Shown here in pieces: positions 35,513 through 49,100 of a stretch of DNA of 64,000 nucleotides (the stretch's first letter is position 1; each line of letters begins with the position of its first letter). The DNA is taken from positions 151,707,990 through 151,771,989 of the forward strand of contig NC_081553.1 of the NCBI RefSeq assembly GCF_963082655.1. Reading direction: 5' to 3'. The DNA is from Stomoxys calcitrans (taxonomy: Eukaryota > Arthropoda > Insecta > Diptera > Muscidae). A program made the position numbers and the translations under genes. Below the pieces are notes generated by a model, which was not told where the DNA came from, made no database searches, and saw only the letters and a list, made by a program, of their open reading frames with translations.

Positions 35513-38500
35513 AGAATGAACCAACATAAAATTATACTATATCTCGGAAACTGTGAGTGCTAGGTAGAAAAAACCAGTATGGAATTGTAGATATTATTAT
35601 TGGCTTTCAAATGAATCAATCCGATTGCAAATCGCTTAAGTCGTTTCCGAGAAAAACGAAAATTACATATTCCATCCGCACAAGTCACTTCCAGAATGAA
35701 CCAACATACAATTATTCTATATCTTGGAAACTGTGAGTGCTAGGTAGACAAAACCAGTATGGAATTGTAGATATTATTATTGGCTTTCAAATGAATCAAT
35801 CCGATTGCAAATCGCTTAAGTCGTTTCCGAGAAAAACGAAAATTACATATTCCATCCGCACAAGTCACTTCCAGAATGACCCAACATAAAATAATCTATA
35901 ACTCGGAAACGGTAAGTGCTAGGTAGACATAACCAGTATGGAATTGTAGATATTATTATTGGCTTTCAAACAAATCAATCCAATTGCAAATCGGTTAAGT
36001 CGTTTCCGAGAAAAACGAAAATTACATATTCCATCCGCACAAGTCACTTCCAGAATGAAACAACATAAAATTATTCTATATCTCGGAAACTGTGAGTGCT
36101 AGGTAGACAAAACCAGTATGGAATTGTAGATATTATTATTGGCTTTCAAATGAATCAATCCGATTGCAAATCGCTTAAGTCGTTTACGAGAAAATCGAAA
36201 ATTACATATTCCATCCGCACAAGTCACTTCCAGAATGAACCAACATACAATTATTCTATATCTTGGAAACTGTGAGTGCTAGGTAGACAAAACCAGTATG
36301 GAATTGTAGATATTATTATTGGCTTTCAAATGAATCAATCCGATTGCAAATCGCTTAAGTCGTTTCCGAGAAAATCGAAAATTATATATTCCATATGCAC
36401 AAGTCACTTCCAGAATGACCAAACCTAAAAATAATCAATATCTCGGAAACGGTAAGTGCTAGGTAGACAAAACCAGTATGGAATTGTAGATATTATTATT
36501 GGCTTTCAAATGAATCAATCCGATTGCAAATCGCTTAAGTCGTTTCCGAGAAAAACGAGAATTACATATTCCATCCGCACAAGTCCTTCCAGAATGACCC
36601 AACCTAAAAATAATCTATATCTCGGAAACGGTAAGAGCTAGATTGACAAAACCAGTATTGAATTGTAGATATTATTATTGGCTTTCAAATGAATCAATCC
36701 GATTGCAAATCGCTTAAGTCGTTCCCGAGAAAATCGAAAATTACATATTCCATCTGCACAAGTCACTTCCAGAATGACCAAACCTAAAAATAATCAATAT
36801 CTCGGAAACGGTAAGTGCAAGGTAGACAAAACCAGTATGGAATTGTAGATATTATTATTGGCTTTCAAATGAATCAATCCGATTGCAAATCGCTTAAGTC
36901 GTTTCCGAGTAAAACGAAAATTACATATTCCATCCGCACAAGTAACTTCCAGAATGAGCCAACATACAATTATTCTATATCTTGGAAACTGTGAGTGCTA
37001 GGTAGACAAAACCAGTATGGAATTGTAGATATTATTATTGGCTTTCAAATGAATTAATCCGATTGCAAATCGCTTAAGTCGTTTCCGAGAAAAACGAAAA
37101 TTACATATTGCATCCGCACAAGTCACTTCCAGAATGAACCAACATAAAATTATTCTATATCTCAGAAACTGTGAGTACTAGGTAGACAAAACAAGTATGG
37201 AATTGTAGATATTATTATTGGCTTTCAAATGAATCAATCCGATTGCAAATCGCTTAAGTCGTTTCCGAGAAAAACGAAAATTACATATTGCATCCGCACA
37301 AGTCACTTCCAGAATGAACCAACATACAATAATTCTATATCTCAGAAACTGTTGTAGATATTATTATTGGCTTTCAAATGAATCAATCCGATTGCAAATC
37401 GCTTAAGTCGTTTCCGAGAAAAACGAAAATTACATATTCCATCCGCACAAGTCACTTCCAGAATGAACCAACATAAAATTAGTCTATATCTCGGAAACTG
37501 TGAGGGCTAGGTAGACGAAACCAGTATGAAAATGTAGATATTATTATTGGCTTTCAAATGAATCAATCCGATTGCAAATCGCTTAAGTCGTTTGCGAGAA
37601 AAACGAAAATTACATATTCCATCCGCACAAGTCACTTCCAGAATGACCCAACATAAAATAATCTATAACTCGGAAACGGTAAGTGCTAGGTAGACATAAC
37701 CAGTATGGAATTGTACATATTATTATTGGCTTTCAAACAAATCAATCCAATTGCAAATCGGTTAAGTCGTTTCCGAGAAAAACGAAAATTACATATTCCA
37801 TCCGCACAAGTCACTTCCAGAATGAACCAACATAAAATTATTCTATATCTCGGAAACTGTGAGTGCTAGGTAGACAAAACCAGTATGGAATTGTAGATAT
37901 TATTATTGGCTTTCAAATGAATCAATCCGATTGCAAATCGCTTAAGTCGTTTACGAGAAAATCGAAAATTACATATTCCATCCGCACAAGTCACTTCCAG
38001 AATGAACCAACATACAATTATTCTATATCTTGGAAACTGTGAGTGCTAGGTTGACAAAACCAGTATGGAATTGTAGATATTATTATTGGCTTTCAAATGA
38101 ATCACTCCGATTGCAAATCGCTTAAGTCGTTTCCGAGAAAAACGAGAATTACATATTCCATCCGCACAAGTCACATCCAGAATGACCCAACATAAAATAA
38201 TCTATAACTCGGAAACGGTAAGTGCTAGGTAGACATAACCAGTATGGAATTGTAGATATTATTATTGGCTTTCAAACAAATCAATCCAATTGCAAATCGG
38301 TTAAGTCGTTTCCGAGAAAAACGAAAATTACATATTCCATCCGCACAAGTCACTTCCAGAATGAACCAACATAAAATTATTCTATATCTCGGAAACTGTG
38401 AGTGCTAGGTAGACAAAACCAGTATGGAATTGTAGATATTATTATTGGCTTTCAAATGAATCAATCCGATTGCAAATCGCTTAAGTCGTTTACGAGAAAA

Positions 38501-41500
38501 TCGAAAATTACATATTCCATCCGCACAAGTCACTTCCAGAATGAACCAACATAAAATTATACTATATCTCGGAAACTGTGAGTGCTAGGTAGAAAAAACC
38601 AGTATGGAATTGTAGATATTATTATTGGCTTTCAAATGAATCAATCCGATTGCAAATCGCTTAAGTCGTTTCCGAGAAAAACGAAAATTACATATTCCAT
38701 CCGCACAAGTCACTTCCAGAATGAACCAACATACAATTATTCTATATCTTGGAAACTGTGAGTGCTAGGTAGACAAAACCAGTATGGAATTGTAGATATT
38801 ATTATTGGCTTTCAAATGAATCAATCCGATTGCAAATCGCTTAAGTCGTTTCCGAGAAAAACGAAAATTACATATTCCATCCGCACAAGTCACTTCCAGA
38901 ATGACCCAACATAAAATAATCTATAACTCGGAAACGGTAAGTGCTAGGTAGACATAACCAGTATGGAATTGTAGATATTATTATTGGCTTTCAAACAAAT
39001 CAATCCAATTGCAAATCGGTTAAGTCGTTTCCGAGAAAAACGAAAATTACATATTCCATCCGCACAAGTCACTTCCAGAATGAAACAACATAAAATTATT
39101 CTATATCTCGGAAACTGTGAGTGCTAGGTAGACAAAACCAGTATGGAATTGTAGATATTATTATTGGCTTTCAAATGAATCAATCCGATTGCAAATCGCT
39201 TAAGTCGTTTACGAGAAAATCGAAAATTACATATTCCATCCGCACAAGTCACTTCCAGAATGAACCAACATACAATTATTCTATATCTTGGAAACTGTGA
39301 GTGCTAGGTAGACAAAACCAGTATGGAATTGTAGATATTATTATTGGCTTTCAAATGAATCAATCCGATTGCAAATCGCTTAAGTCGTTTCCGAGAAAAT
39401 CGAAAATTATATATTCCATATGCACAAGTCACTTCCAGAATGACCAAACCTAAAAATAATCAATATCTCGGAAACGGTAAGTGCTAGGTAGACAAAACCA
39501 GTATGGAATTGTAGATATTATTATTGGCTTTCAAATGAATCAATCCGATTGCAAATCGCTTAAGTCGTTTCCGAGAAAAACGAGAATTACATATTCCATC
39601 CGCACAAGTCCTTCCAGAATGACCCAACCTAAAAATAATCTATATCTCGGAAACGGTAAGAGCTAGATTGACAAAACCAGTATTGAATTGTAGATATTAT
39701 TATTGGCTTTCAAATGAATCAATCCGATTGCAAATCGCTTAAGTCGTTCCCGAGAAAATCGAAAATTACATATTCCATCTGCACAAGTCACTTCCAGAAT
39801 GACCAAACCTAAAAATAATCAATATCTCGGAAACGGTAAGTGCAAGGTAGACAAAACCAGTATGGAATTGTAGATATTATTATTGGCTTTCAAATGAATC
39901 AATCCGATTGCAAATCGCTTAAGTCGTTTCCGAGTAAAACGAAAATTACATATTCCATCCGCACAAGTAACTTCCAGAATGAGCCAACATACAATTATTC
40001 TATATCTTGGAAACTGTGAGTGCTAGGTAGACAAAACCAGTATGGAATTGTAGATATTATTATTGGCTTTCAAATGAATTAATCCGATTGCAAATCGCTT
40101 AAGTCGTTTCCGAGAAAAACGAAAATTACATATTGCATCCGCACAAGTCACTTCCAGAATGAACCAACATAAAATTATTCTATATCTCAGAAACTGTGAG
40201 TACTAGGTAGACAAAACAAGTATGGAATTGTAGATATTATTATTGGCTTTCAAATGAATCAATCCGATTGCAAATCGCTTAAGTCGTTTCCGAGAAAAAC
40301 GAAAATTACATATTGCATCCGCACAAGTCACTTCCAGAATGAACCAACATACAATAATTCTATATCTCAGAAACTGTTGTAGATATTATTATTGGCTTTC
40401 AAATGAATCAATCCGATTGCAAATCGCTTAAGTCGTTTCCGAGAAAAACGAAAATTACATATTCCATCCGCACAAGTCACTTCCAGAATGAACCAACATA
40501 AAATTAGTCTATATCTCGGAATCTGTGAGGGCTAGGTAGACGAAACCAGTATGAAAATGTAGATATTATTATTGGCTTTCAAATGAATCAATCCGATTGC
40601 AAATCGCTTAAGTCGTTTGCGAGAAAAACGAAAATTACATATTCCATCCGCACAAGTCACTTCCAGAATGACCCAACATAAAATAATCTATAACTCGGAA
40701 ACGGTAAGTGCTAGGTAGACATAACCAGTATGGAATTGTAGATATTATTATTGGCTTTCAAACAAATCAATCCAATTGCAAATCGGTTAAGTCGTTTCCG
40801 AGAAAAACGAAAATTACATATTCCATCCGCACAAGTCACTTCCAGAATGAACCAACATAAAATTATACTATATCTCGGAAACTGTGAGTGCTAGGTAGAA
40901 GAAACCAGTATGGAATTGTAGATATTATTATTGGCTTTCAAATGAATCAATCCGATTGCAAATCGCTTAAGTCGTTTCCGAGAAAATCGAAAATTACATA
41001 TTCCATCCGCACAAGTCACTTCCAGAATGAACCAACATACAATTATTCTATATCTTGGAAACTGTGAGTGCTAGGTTGACAAAACCAGTATGGAATTGTA
41101 GATATTATCATTGGCTTTCAAATGAATCAATCCGATTGCAAATCGCTTAAGTCGTTTCCGAGAAAAACGAAAATTACATATTCCATCCGCACAAGTCACT
41201 TCCAGAATGACCCAACATAAAATAATCTATAACTCGGAAACGGTAAGTGCTAGGTAGACATAACCAGTATGGAATTGTACATATTATTATTGGCTTTCAA
41301 ACAAATCAATCCAATTGCAAATCGGTTAAGTCGTTTCCGAGAAAAACGAAAATTACATATTCCATCCGCACAAGTCACTTCCAGAATGATCCAACATAAA
41401 ATTATTCTATATCTCGGAAACTGTGAGTGCTAGGTAGACAAAACCAGTATGGAATTGTAGATATTATTATTGGCTTTCAAATGAATCAATCCGATTGCAA

Positions 41501-41560
41501 ATCGCTTAAGTCGTTTACGAGAAAATCGAAAATTACATATTCCATCCGCACAAGTCACTT
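35513..41560. repeat. Higher-order repeat: two 3,025-bp units
   Basis: Unit 1 is 35513-38537 and unit 2 starts at 38538. They match at a constant 3,025 bp for about 2.3 kb: the TAGAAAAAACC monomer, GAATGAAACAAC, the AAGTCCTTCC deletion monomer (36582/39607), ATCTCAGAAACTG, the 149-bp type (37348/40373), AGACGAAACC and GAAAATGTAG. After about 37835/40860 monomer types differ, showing exchange with another block. Unit 2 and its right neighbour reappear 8,358 bp downstream. Confidence 0.88.
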
Positions 41561-42959
41561 CCAGAATGAACCAACATACAATTATTCTATATCTTGGAAA
41601 CTGTGAGTGCTAGGTTGACAAAACCAGTATGGAATTGTAGATATTATTATTGGCTTTCAAATGAATCACTCCGATTGCAAATCGCTTAAGTCGTTTCCGA
41701 GAAAAACGAGAATTACATATTCCATCCGCACAAGTCACATCCAGAATGACCCAACATAAAATAATCTATAACTCGGAAACGGTAAGTGCTAGGTAGACAT
41801 AACCAGTATGGAATTGTAGATATTATTATTGGCTTTCAAACAAATCAATCCAATTGCAAATCGGTTAAGTCGTTTCCGAGAAAAACGAAAATTACATATT
41901 CCATCCGCACAAGTCACTTCCAGAATGAACCAACATAAAATTATTCTATATCTCGGAAACTGTGAGTGCTAGGTAGACAAAACCAGTATGGAATTGTAGA
42001 TATTATTATTGGCTTTCAAATGAATCAATCCGATTGCAAATCGCTTAAGTCGTTTACGAGAAAATCGAAAATTACATATTCCATCCGCACAAGTCACTTC
42101 CAGAATGAACCAACATACAATTATTCTATATCTTGGAAACTGTGAGTGCTAGGTAGACAAAACCAGTATGGAATTGTAGATATTATTATTGGCTTTCAAA
42201 TGAATCAATCCGATTGCAAATCGCTTAAGTCGTTTCCGAGAAAATCGAAAATTATATATTCCATATGCACAAGTCACTTCCAGAATGACCAAACCTAAAA
42301 ATAATCAATATCTCGGAAACGGTAAGTGCTAGGTAGACAAAACCAGTATGGAATTGTAGATATTATTATTAGCTTTCAAATGAATCAATCCGATTGCAAA
42401 TCGCTTAAGTCGTTTCCGAGAAAAACGAAAATTACATATTCCATCCGCACAAGTCACTTCCAGAATGACCCAACCTAAAAATAATCTATATCTCGGAAAC
42501 GGTAAGAGCTAGATTGACAAAACCAGTATTGAATTGTAGATATTATTATTGGCTTTCAAATGAATCAATCCGATTGCAAATCGCTTAAGTCGTTCCCGAG
42601 AAAATCGAAAATTACATATTCCATCTGCACAAGTCACTTCCAGAATGACCAAACCTAAAAATAATCAATATCTCGGAAACGGTAAGTGCAAGGTAGACAA
42701 AACCAGTATGGAATTGTAGATATTATTATTGGCTTTCAAATGAATCAATCCGATTGCAAATCGCTTAAGTCGTTTCCGAGAAAAACGAAAATTACATATT
42801 CCATCCGCACAAGTAACTTCCAGAATGAGCCAACATACAATTATTCTATATCTTGGAAACTGTGAGTGCTAGGTAGACAAAACCAGTATGGAATTGTAGA
42901 TATTATTATTGGCTTTCAAATGAATTAATCCGATTGCAAATCGCTTAAGTCGTTTCCGA
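41561..42959. repeat. Satellite segment with GAATCACTCC marker
   Basis: About eight monomers, including one with GAATCACTCC and ACGAGAATTAC (near 41665) that also occurs near 38101 (offset 3,564) and 50023 (offset 8,358). No gene or other sequence is visible. Confidence 0.85.
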
Positions 42960-45900
42960 GAAAAACGAAAATTACATATTGCATCCGCACAAGTCACTTC
43001 CAGAATGAACCAACATACAATTATTCTATATCTCGGAAACTGTTGTAGATATTATTATTGGCTTTCAAATGAATCAATCCGATTGCAAATCGCTTAAGTC
43101 GTTTCCGAGAAAAACGAAAATTATATATTCCATCCGCACAAGTCACTTCCAGAATGAACCAACATAAAATTAGTCTATATCTCGGAAACTGTGAGGGCTA
43201 GGTAGACAAAACCAGTATGAAATTGTAGATATTATAATTGGCTTTCAAATGAATCAATCCGATTGCAAATCGCTTAAGTCGTTTGCGAGAAAAACGAAAA
43301 TTACATATTCCATCCGCACAAGTCACTTCCAGAATGACCCAACATAAAATAATCTATAACTCGGAAACGGTAAGTGCTAGGTAGACATAACCAGTATGGA
43401 ATTGTAGATATTATTATTGGCTTTCAAACAAATCAATCCAATTGCAAATCGGTTAAGTCGTTTCCGAGAAAAACGAAAATTACATATTCCATCCGCACAA
43501 GTCACTTCCAGAATGAACCAACATAAAATTATACTATATCTCGGAAACTGTGAGTGCTAGGTAGAAGAAACCAGTATGGAATTGTAGATATTATTATTGG
43601 CTTTCAAATGAATCAATCCGATTGCAAATCGCTTAAGTCGTTTCCGAGAAAATCGAAAATTACATATTCCATCCGCACAAGTCACTTCCAGAATGAACCA
43701 ACATACAATTATTCTATATCTTGGAAACTGTGAGTGCTAGGTTGACAAAACCAGTATGGAATTGTAGATATTATCATTGGCTTTCAAATGAATCAATCCG
43801 ATTGCAAATCGCTTAAGTCGTTTCCGAGAAAAACGAAAATTACATATTCCATCCGCACAAGTCACTTCCAGAATGACCCAACATAAAATAATCTATAACT
43901 CGGAAACGGTAAGTGCTAGGTAGACATAACCAGTATGGAATTGTACATATTATTATTGGCTTTCAAACAAATCAATCCAATTGCAAATCGGTTAAGTCGT
44001 TTCCGAGAAAAACGAAAATTACATATTCCATCCGCACAAGTCACTTCCAGAATGAACCAACATAAACTTATTCTATATCTCGGAAACTGTGAGTGCTAGG
44101 TAGACAAAACCAGTATGGAATTGTAGATATTATTATTGGCTTTCAAATGAATCAATCCGATTGCAAATCGCTTAAGTCGTTTACGAGAAAATCGAAAATT
44201 ACATATTCCATCCGCACAAGTCACTTCCAGAATGAACCAACATACAATTATTCTATATCTTGGAAACTGTGAGTGCTAGGTAGACAAAACCAGTATGGAA
44301 TTGTAGATATTATTATTGGCTTTCAAATGAATCAATCCGATTGCAAATCGCTTAAGTCGTTTCCGAGTAAAACGAAAATTACATATTCCATCCGCACAAG
44401 TAACTTCCAGAATGAGCCAACATACAATTATTCTATATCTTGGAAACTGTGAGTGCTAGGTAGACAAAACCAGTATGGAATTGTAGATATTATTATTGGC
44501 TTTCAAATGAATTAATCCGATTGCAAATCGCTTAAGTCGTTTCCGAGAAAAACGAAAATTACATATTGCATCCGCACAAGTCACTTCCAGAATGAACCAA
44601 CATAAAATTATTCTATATCTCAGAAACTGTGAGTACTAGGTAGACAAAACCAGTATGGAATTGTAGATATTATTATTGGCTTTCAAATGAATCAATCCGA
44701 TTGCAAATCGCTTAAGTCGTTTCCGAGAAAAACGAAAATTACATATTGCATCCGCACAAGTCACTTCCAGAATGAACCAACATACAATTATTCTATATCT
44801 CGGAAACTGTTGTAGATATTATTATTGGCTTTCAAATGAATCAATCCGATTGCAAATCGCTTAAGTCGTTTCCGAGAAAAACGAAAATTACATATTCCAT
44901 CCGCACAAGTCACTTCCAGAATGAACCAACATAAAATTAGTCTATATCTCGGAAACTGTGAGGGCTAGGTAGACAAAACCAGTATGAAATTGTAGATATT
45001 ATAATTGGCTTTCAAATGAATCAATCCGATTGCAAATCGCTTAAGTCGTTTGCGAGAAAAACGAAAATTACATATTCCATCCGCACAAGTCACTTCCAGA
45101 ATGACCCAACATAAAATAATCTATAACTCGGAAACGGTAAGTGCTAGGTAGACATAACCAGTATGGAATTGTAGATATTATTATTGGCTTTCAAACAAAT
45201 CAATCCAATTGCAAATCGGTTAAGTCGTTTCCGAGAAAAACGAAAATTACATATTCCATCCGCACAAGTCACTTCCAGAATGAACCAACATAAAATTATA
45301 CTATATCTCGGAAACTGTGAGTGCTAGGTAGAAGAAACCAGTATGGAATTGTAGATATTATTATTGGCTTTCAAATGAATCAATCCGATTGCAAATCGCT
45401 TAAGTCGTTTCCGAGAAAATCGAAAATTATATATTCCATCCGCACAAGTCACTTCCAGAATGAACCAACATACAATTATTCTATATCTTGGAAACTGTGA
45501 GTGCTAGGTTGACAAAACCAGTATGGAATTGTAGATATTATCATTGGCTTTCAAATGAATCAATCCGATTGCAAATCGCTTAAGTCGTTTCCGAGAAAAA
45601 CGAAAATTACATATTCCATCCGCACAAGTCACTTCCAGAATGACCCAACATAAAATAATCTATAACTCGGAAACGGTAAGTGCTAGGTAGACATAACCAG
45701 TATGGAATTGTACATATTATTATTGGCTTTCAAACAAATCAATCCAATTGCAAATCGGTTAAGTCGTTTCCGAGAAAAACGAAAATTACATATTCCATCC
45801 GCACAAGTCACTTCCAGAATGAACCAACATAAACTTATTCTATATCTCGGAAACTGTGAGTGCTAGGTAGACAAAACCAGTATGGAATTGTAGATATTAT

Positions 45901-46120
45901 TATTGGCTTTCAAATGAATCAATCCGATTGCAAATCGCTTAAGTCGTTTACGAGAAAATCGAAAATTACATATTCCATCCGCACAAGTCACTTCCAGAAT
46001 GAACCAACATACAATTATTCTATATCTTGGAAACTGTGAGTGCTAGGTAGACAAAACCAGTATGGAATTGTAGATATTATTATTGGCTTTCAAATGAATC
46101 AATCCGATTGCAAATCGCAT
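42960..46120. repeat. Higher-order repeat: 1,767-bp unit, nearly two copies
   Basis: Unit 1 (about 42960-44726) and most of a second unit (about 44727-46120) share the 149-bp type (43039/44806), GAGGGC with ATTATAATTGG, TAGAAGAAACC (43562/45329), ATTATCATTGG and the rare CATAAACTTATTC (44061/45828), all at 1,767 bp. Confidence 0.88.
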
Positions 46121-49100
46121 AAGTCGTTTCCGAGAAAATCGAAAATTATATATTCCATATGCACAAGTCACTTCCAGAATGACCAAACCTAAAAATAATC
46201 AATATCTCGGAAACGGTAAGTGCTAGGTAGACAAAACCAGTATGGAATTGTAGATATTATTATTGGCTTTCAAATGAATCAATCCGATTGCAAATCGCTT
46301 AAGTCGTTTCCGAGAAAAACGAAAATTACATATTCCATCCGCACAAGTCACTTCCAGAATGACCCAACCTAAAAATAATCTATATCTCAGAAACGGTAAG
46401 AGCTAGATTGACAAAACCAGTATGGAATTGTAGATATTATTATTGGCTTTCAAATGAATCAATCCGATTGCAAATCGCTTAAGTCGTTTCCGAGAAAATC
46501 GAAAATTATATATTCCATATGCACAAGTCACTTCCAGAATGACCAAACCTAAAAATAATCAATATCTCGGAAACGGTAAGTGCTAGGTAGACAAAACCAG
46601 TATGGAATTGTAGATATTATTATTGGCTTTCAAATGAATCAATCCGATTGCAAATCGCTTAAGTCGTTTCCGAGAAAAACGAAAATTACATATTCCATCC
46701 GCACAAGTCACTTCCAGAATGACCCAGCATTAAATAATCTATAACTCGGAAACGGTAAGTGCTAGGTAGACATAACCAGTATGGAATTGTAGATATTATT
46801 ATTGGCTTTCAAACAAATCAATCCAATTGCAAATCGGTTAAGTCGTTTCCGAGAAAAGCGAAAGTTACATATTCCATCCGCACAAGTCACTTCCAGAATG
46901 AACCAACATAAAATTATACTATATCTCGGAAACTGTGAGTGCTAGGTAGAAAAAACCAGTATGGAATTGTAGATATTATTATTGGCTTTCAAATGAATCA
47001 ATCCGATTGCAAATCGCTTAAGTCGTTTCCGAGAAAAACGAAAATTACATATTCCATCCGCACAAGTCACTTCCAGAATGAACCAACATACAATTATTCT
47101 ATATCTTGGAAACTGTGAGTGCTAGGTAGACAAAACCAGTATGGAATTGTAGATATTATTATTGGCTTTCAAATGAATCAATCCGATTGCAAATCGCTTA
47201 AGTCGTTTCCGAGAAAAACGAAAATTACATATTCCATCCGCACAAGTCACTTCCAGAATGACCCAACATAAAATAATCTATAACTCGGAAACGGTAAGTG
47301 CTAGGTAGACATAACCAGTATGGAATTGTAGATATTATTATTGGCTTTCAAACAAATCAATCCAATTGCAAATCGGTTAAGTCGTTTCCGAGAAAAACGA
47401 AAATTACATATTCCATCCGCACAAGTCACTTCCAGAATGAACCAACATAAAATTATTCTATATCTCGGAAACTGTGAGTGCTAGGTAGACAAAACCAGTA
47501 TGGAATTGTAGATATTATTATTGGCTTTCAAATGAATCAATCCGATTGCAAATCGCTTAAGTCGTTTACGAGAAAATCGAAAATTACATATTCCATCCGC
47601 ACAAGTCACTTCCAGAATGAACCAACATACAATTATTCTATATCTTGGAAACTGTGAGTGCTAGGTAGACAAAACCAGTATGGAATTGTAGATATTATTA
47701 TTGGCTTTCAAATGAATCAATCCGATTGCAAATCGCTTAAGTCGTTTCCGAGAAAATCGAAAATTATATATTCCATATGCACAAGTCACTTCCAGAATGA
47801 CCAAACCTAAAAATAATCAATATCTCGGAAACGGTAAGTGCTAGGTAGACAAAACCAGTATGGAATTGTAGATATTATTATTGGCTTTCAAATGAATCAA
47901 TCCGATTGCAAATCGCTTAAGTCGTTTCCGAGAAAAACGAGAATTACATATTCCATCCGCACAAGTCACTTCCAGAATGACCCAACCTAAAAATAATCTA
48001 TATCTCGGAAACGGTAAGAGCTAGATTGACAAAACCAGTATTGAATTGTAGATATTATTATTGGCTTTCAAATGAATCAATCCGATTGCAAATCGCTTTA
48101 GTCGTTCCCGAGAAAATCGAAAATTACATATTCCATCTGCACAAGTCACTTCCAGAATGACCAAACCTAAAAATAATCAATATCTCGGAAACGGTAAGTG
48201 CAAGGTAGACAAAACCAGTATGGAATTGTAGATATTATTATTGGCTTTCAAATGAATCAATCCGATTGCAAATCGCTTAAGTCGTTTCCGAGTAAAACGA
48301 AAATTACATATTCCATCCGCACAAGTAACTTCCAGAATGAGCCAACATACAATTATTCTATATCTTGGAAACTGTGAGTGCTAGGTAGACAAAACCAGTA
48401 TGGAATTGTAGATATTATTATTGGCTTTCAAATGAATTAATCCGATTGCAAATCGCTTAAGTCGTTTCCGAGAAAAACGAAAATTACATATTGCATCCGC
48501 ACAAGTCACTTCCAGAATGAACCAACATAAAATTATTCTATATCTCAGAAACTGTGAGTACTAGGTAGACAAAACCAGTATGGAATTGTAGATATTATTA
48601 TTGGCTTTCAAATGAATCAATCCGATTGCAAATCGCTTAAGTCGTTTCCGAGAAAAACGAAAATTACATATTGCATCCGCACAAGTCACTTCCAGAATGA
48701 ACCAACATACAATAATTCTATATCTCGGAAACTGTTGTAGATATTATTATTGGCTTTCAAATGAATCAATCCGATTGCAAATCGCTTAAGTCGTTTCCGA
48801 GAAAAACGAAAATTACATATTCCATCCGCACAAGTCACTTCCAGAATGAACCAACATAAAATTAGTCTATATCTCGGAAACTGTGAGGGCTAGGTAGACG
48901 AAACCAGTATGAAATTGTAGATATTATTATTGGCTTTCAAATGAATCAATCCGATTGCAAATCGCTTAAGTCGTTTGCGAGAAAAACGAAAATTACATAT
49001 TCCATCCGCACAAGTCACTTCCAGAATGACCCAACATAAAATAATCTATAACTCGGAAACGGTAAGTGCTAGGTAGACATAACCAGTATGGAATTGTAGA

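Larger units (their letters stand above)
28452..36413. repeat. Higher-order repeat: two tandem units of about 4.16 kb
   Basis: Unit 1 (about 28131-32311, including the gap) and unit 2 (32312-about 36413) carry the same monomer order: the 149-bp type, GTGAGTGATAGG, the ACATATAAAATTACATCGC junction, the AACCGGTATGG types, the CGATAGCAAATC type, the GTTTGCGGG type and the CCCAGCATTAAAT type. The offset is 3,983 bp, then 4,162 after one monomer that unit 1 lacks, then 4,163 and 4,165 after small deletions (a lost A near 30053, a lost AT near 31596). A related third block starts at 361 and holds the transposon. Confidence 0.9.
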
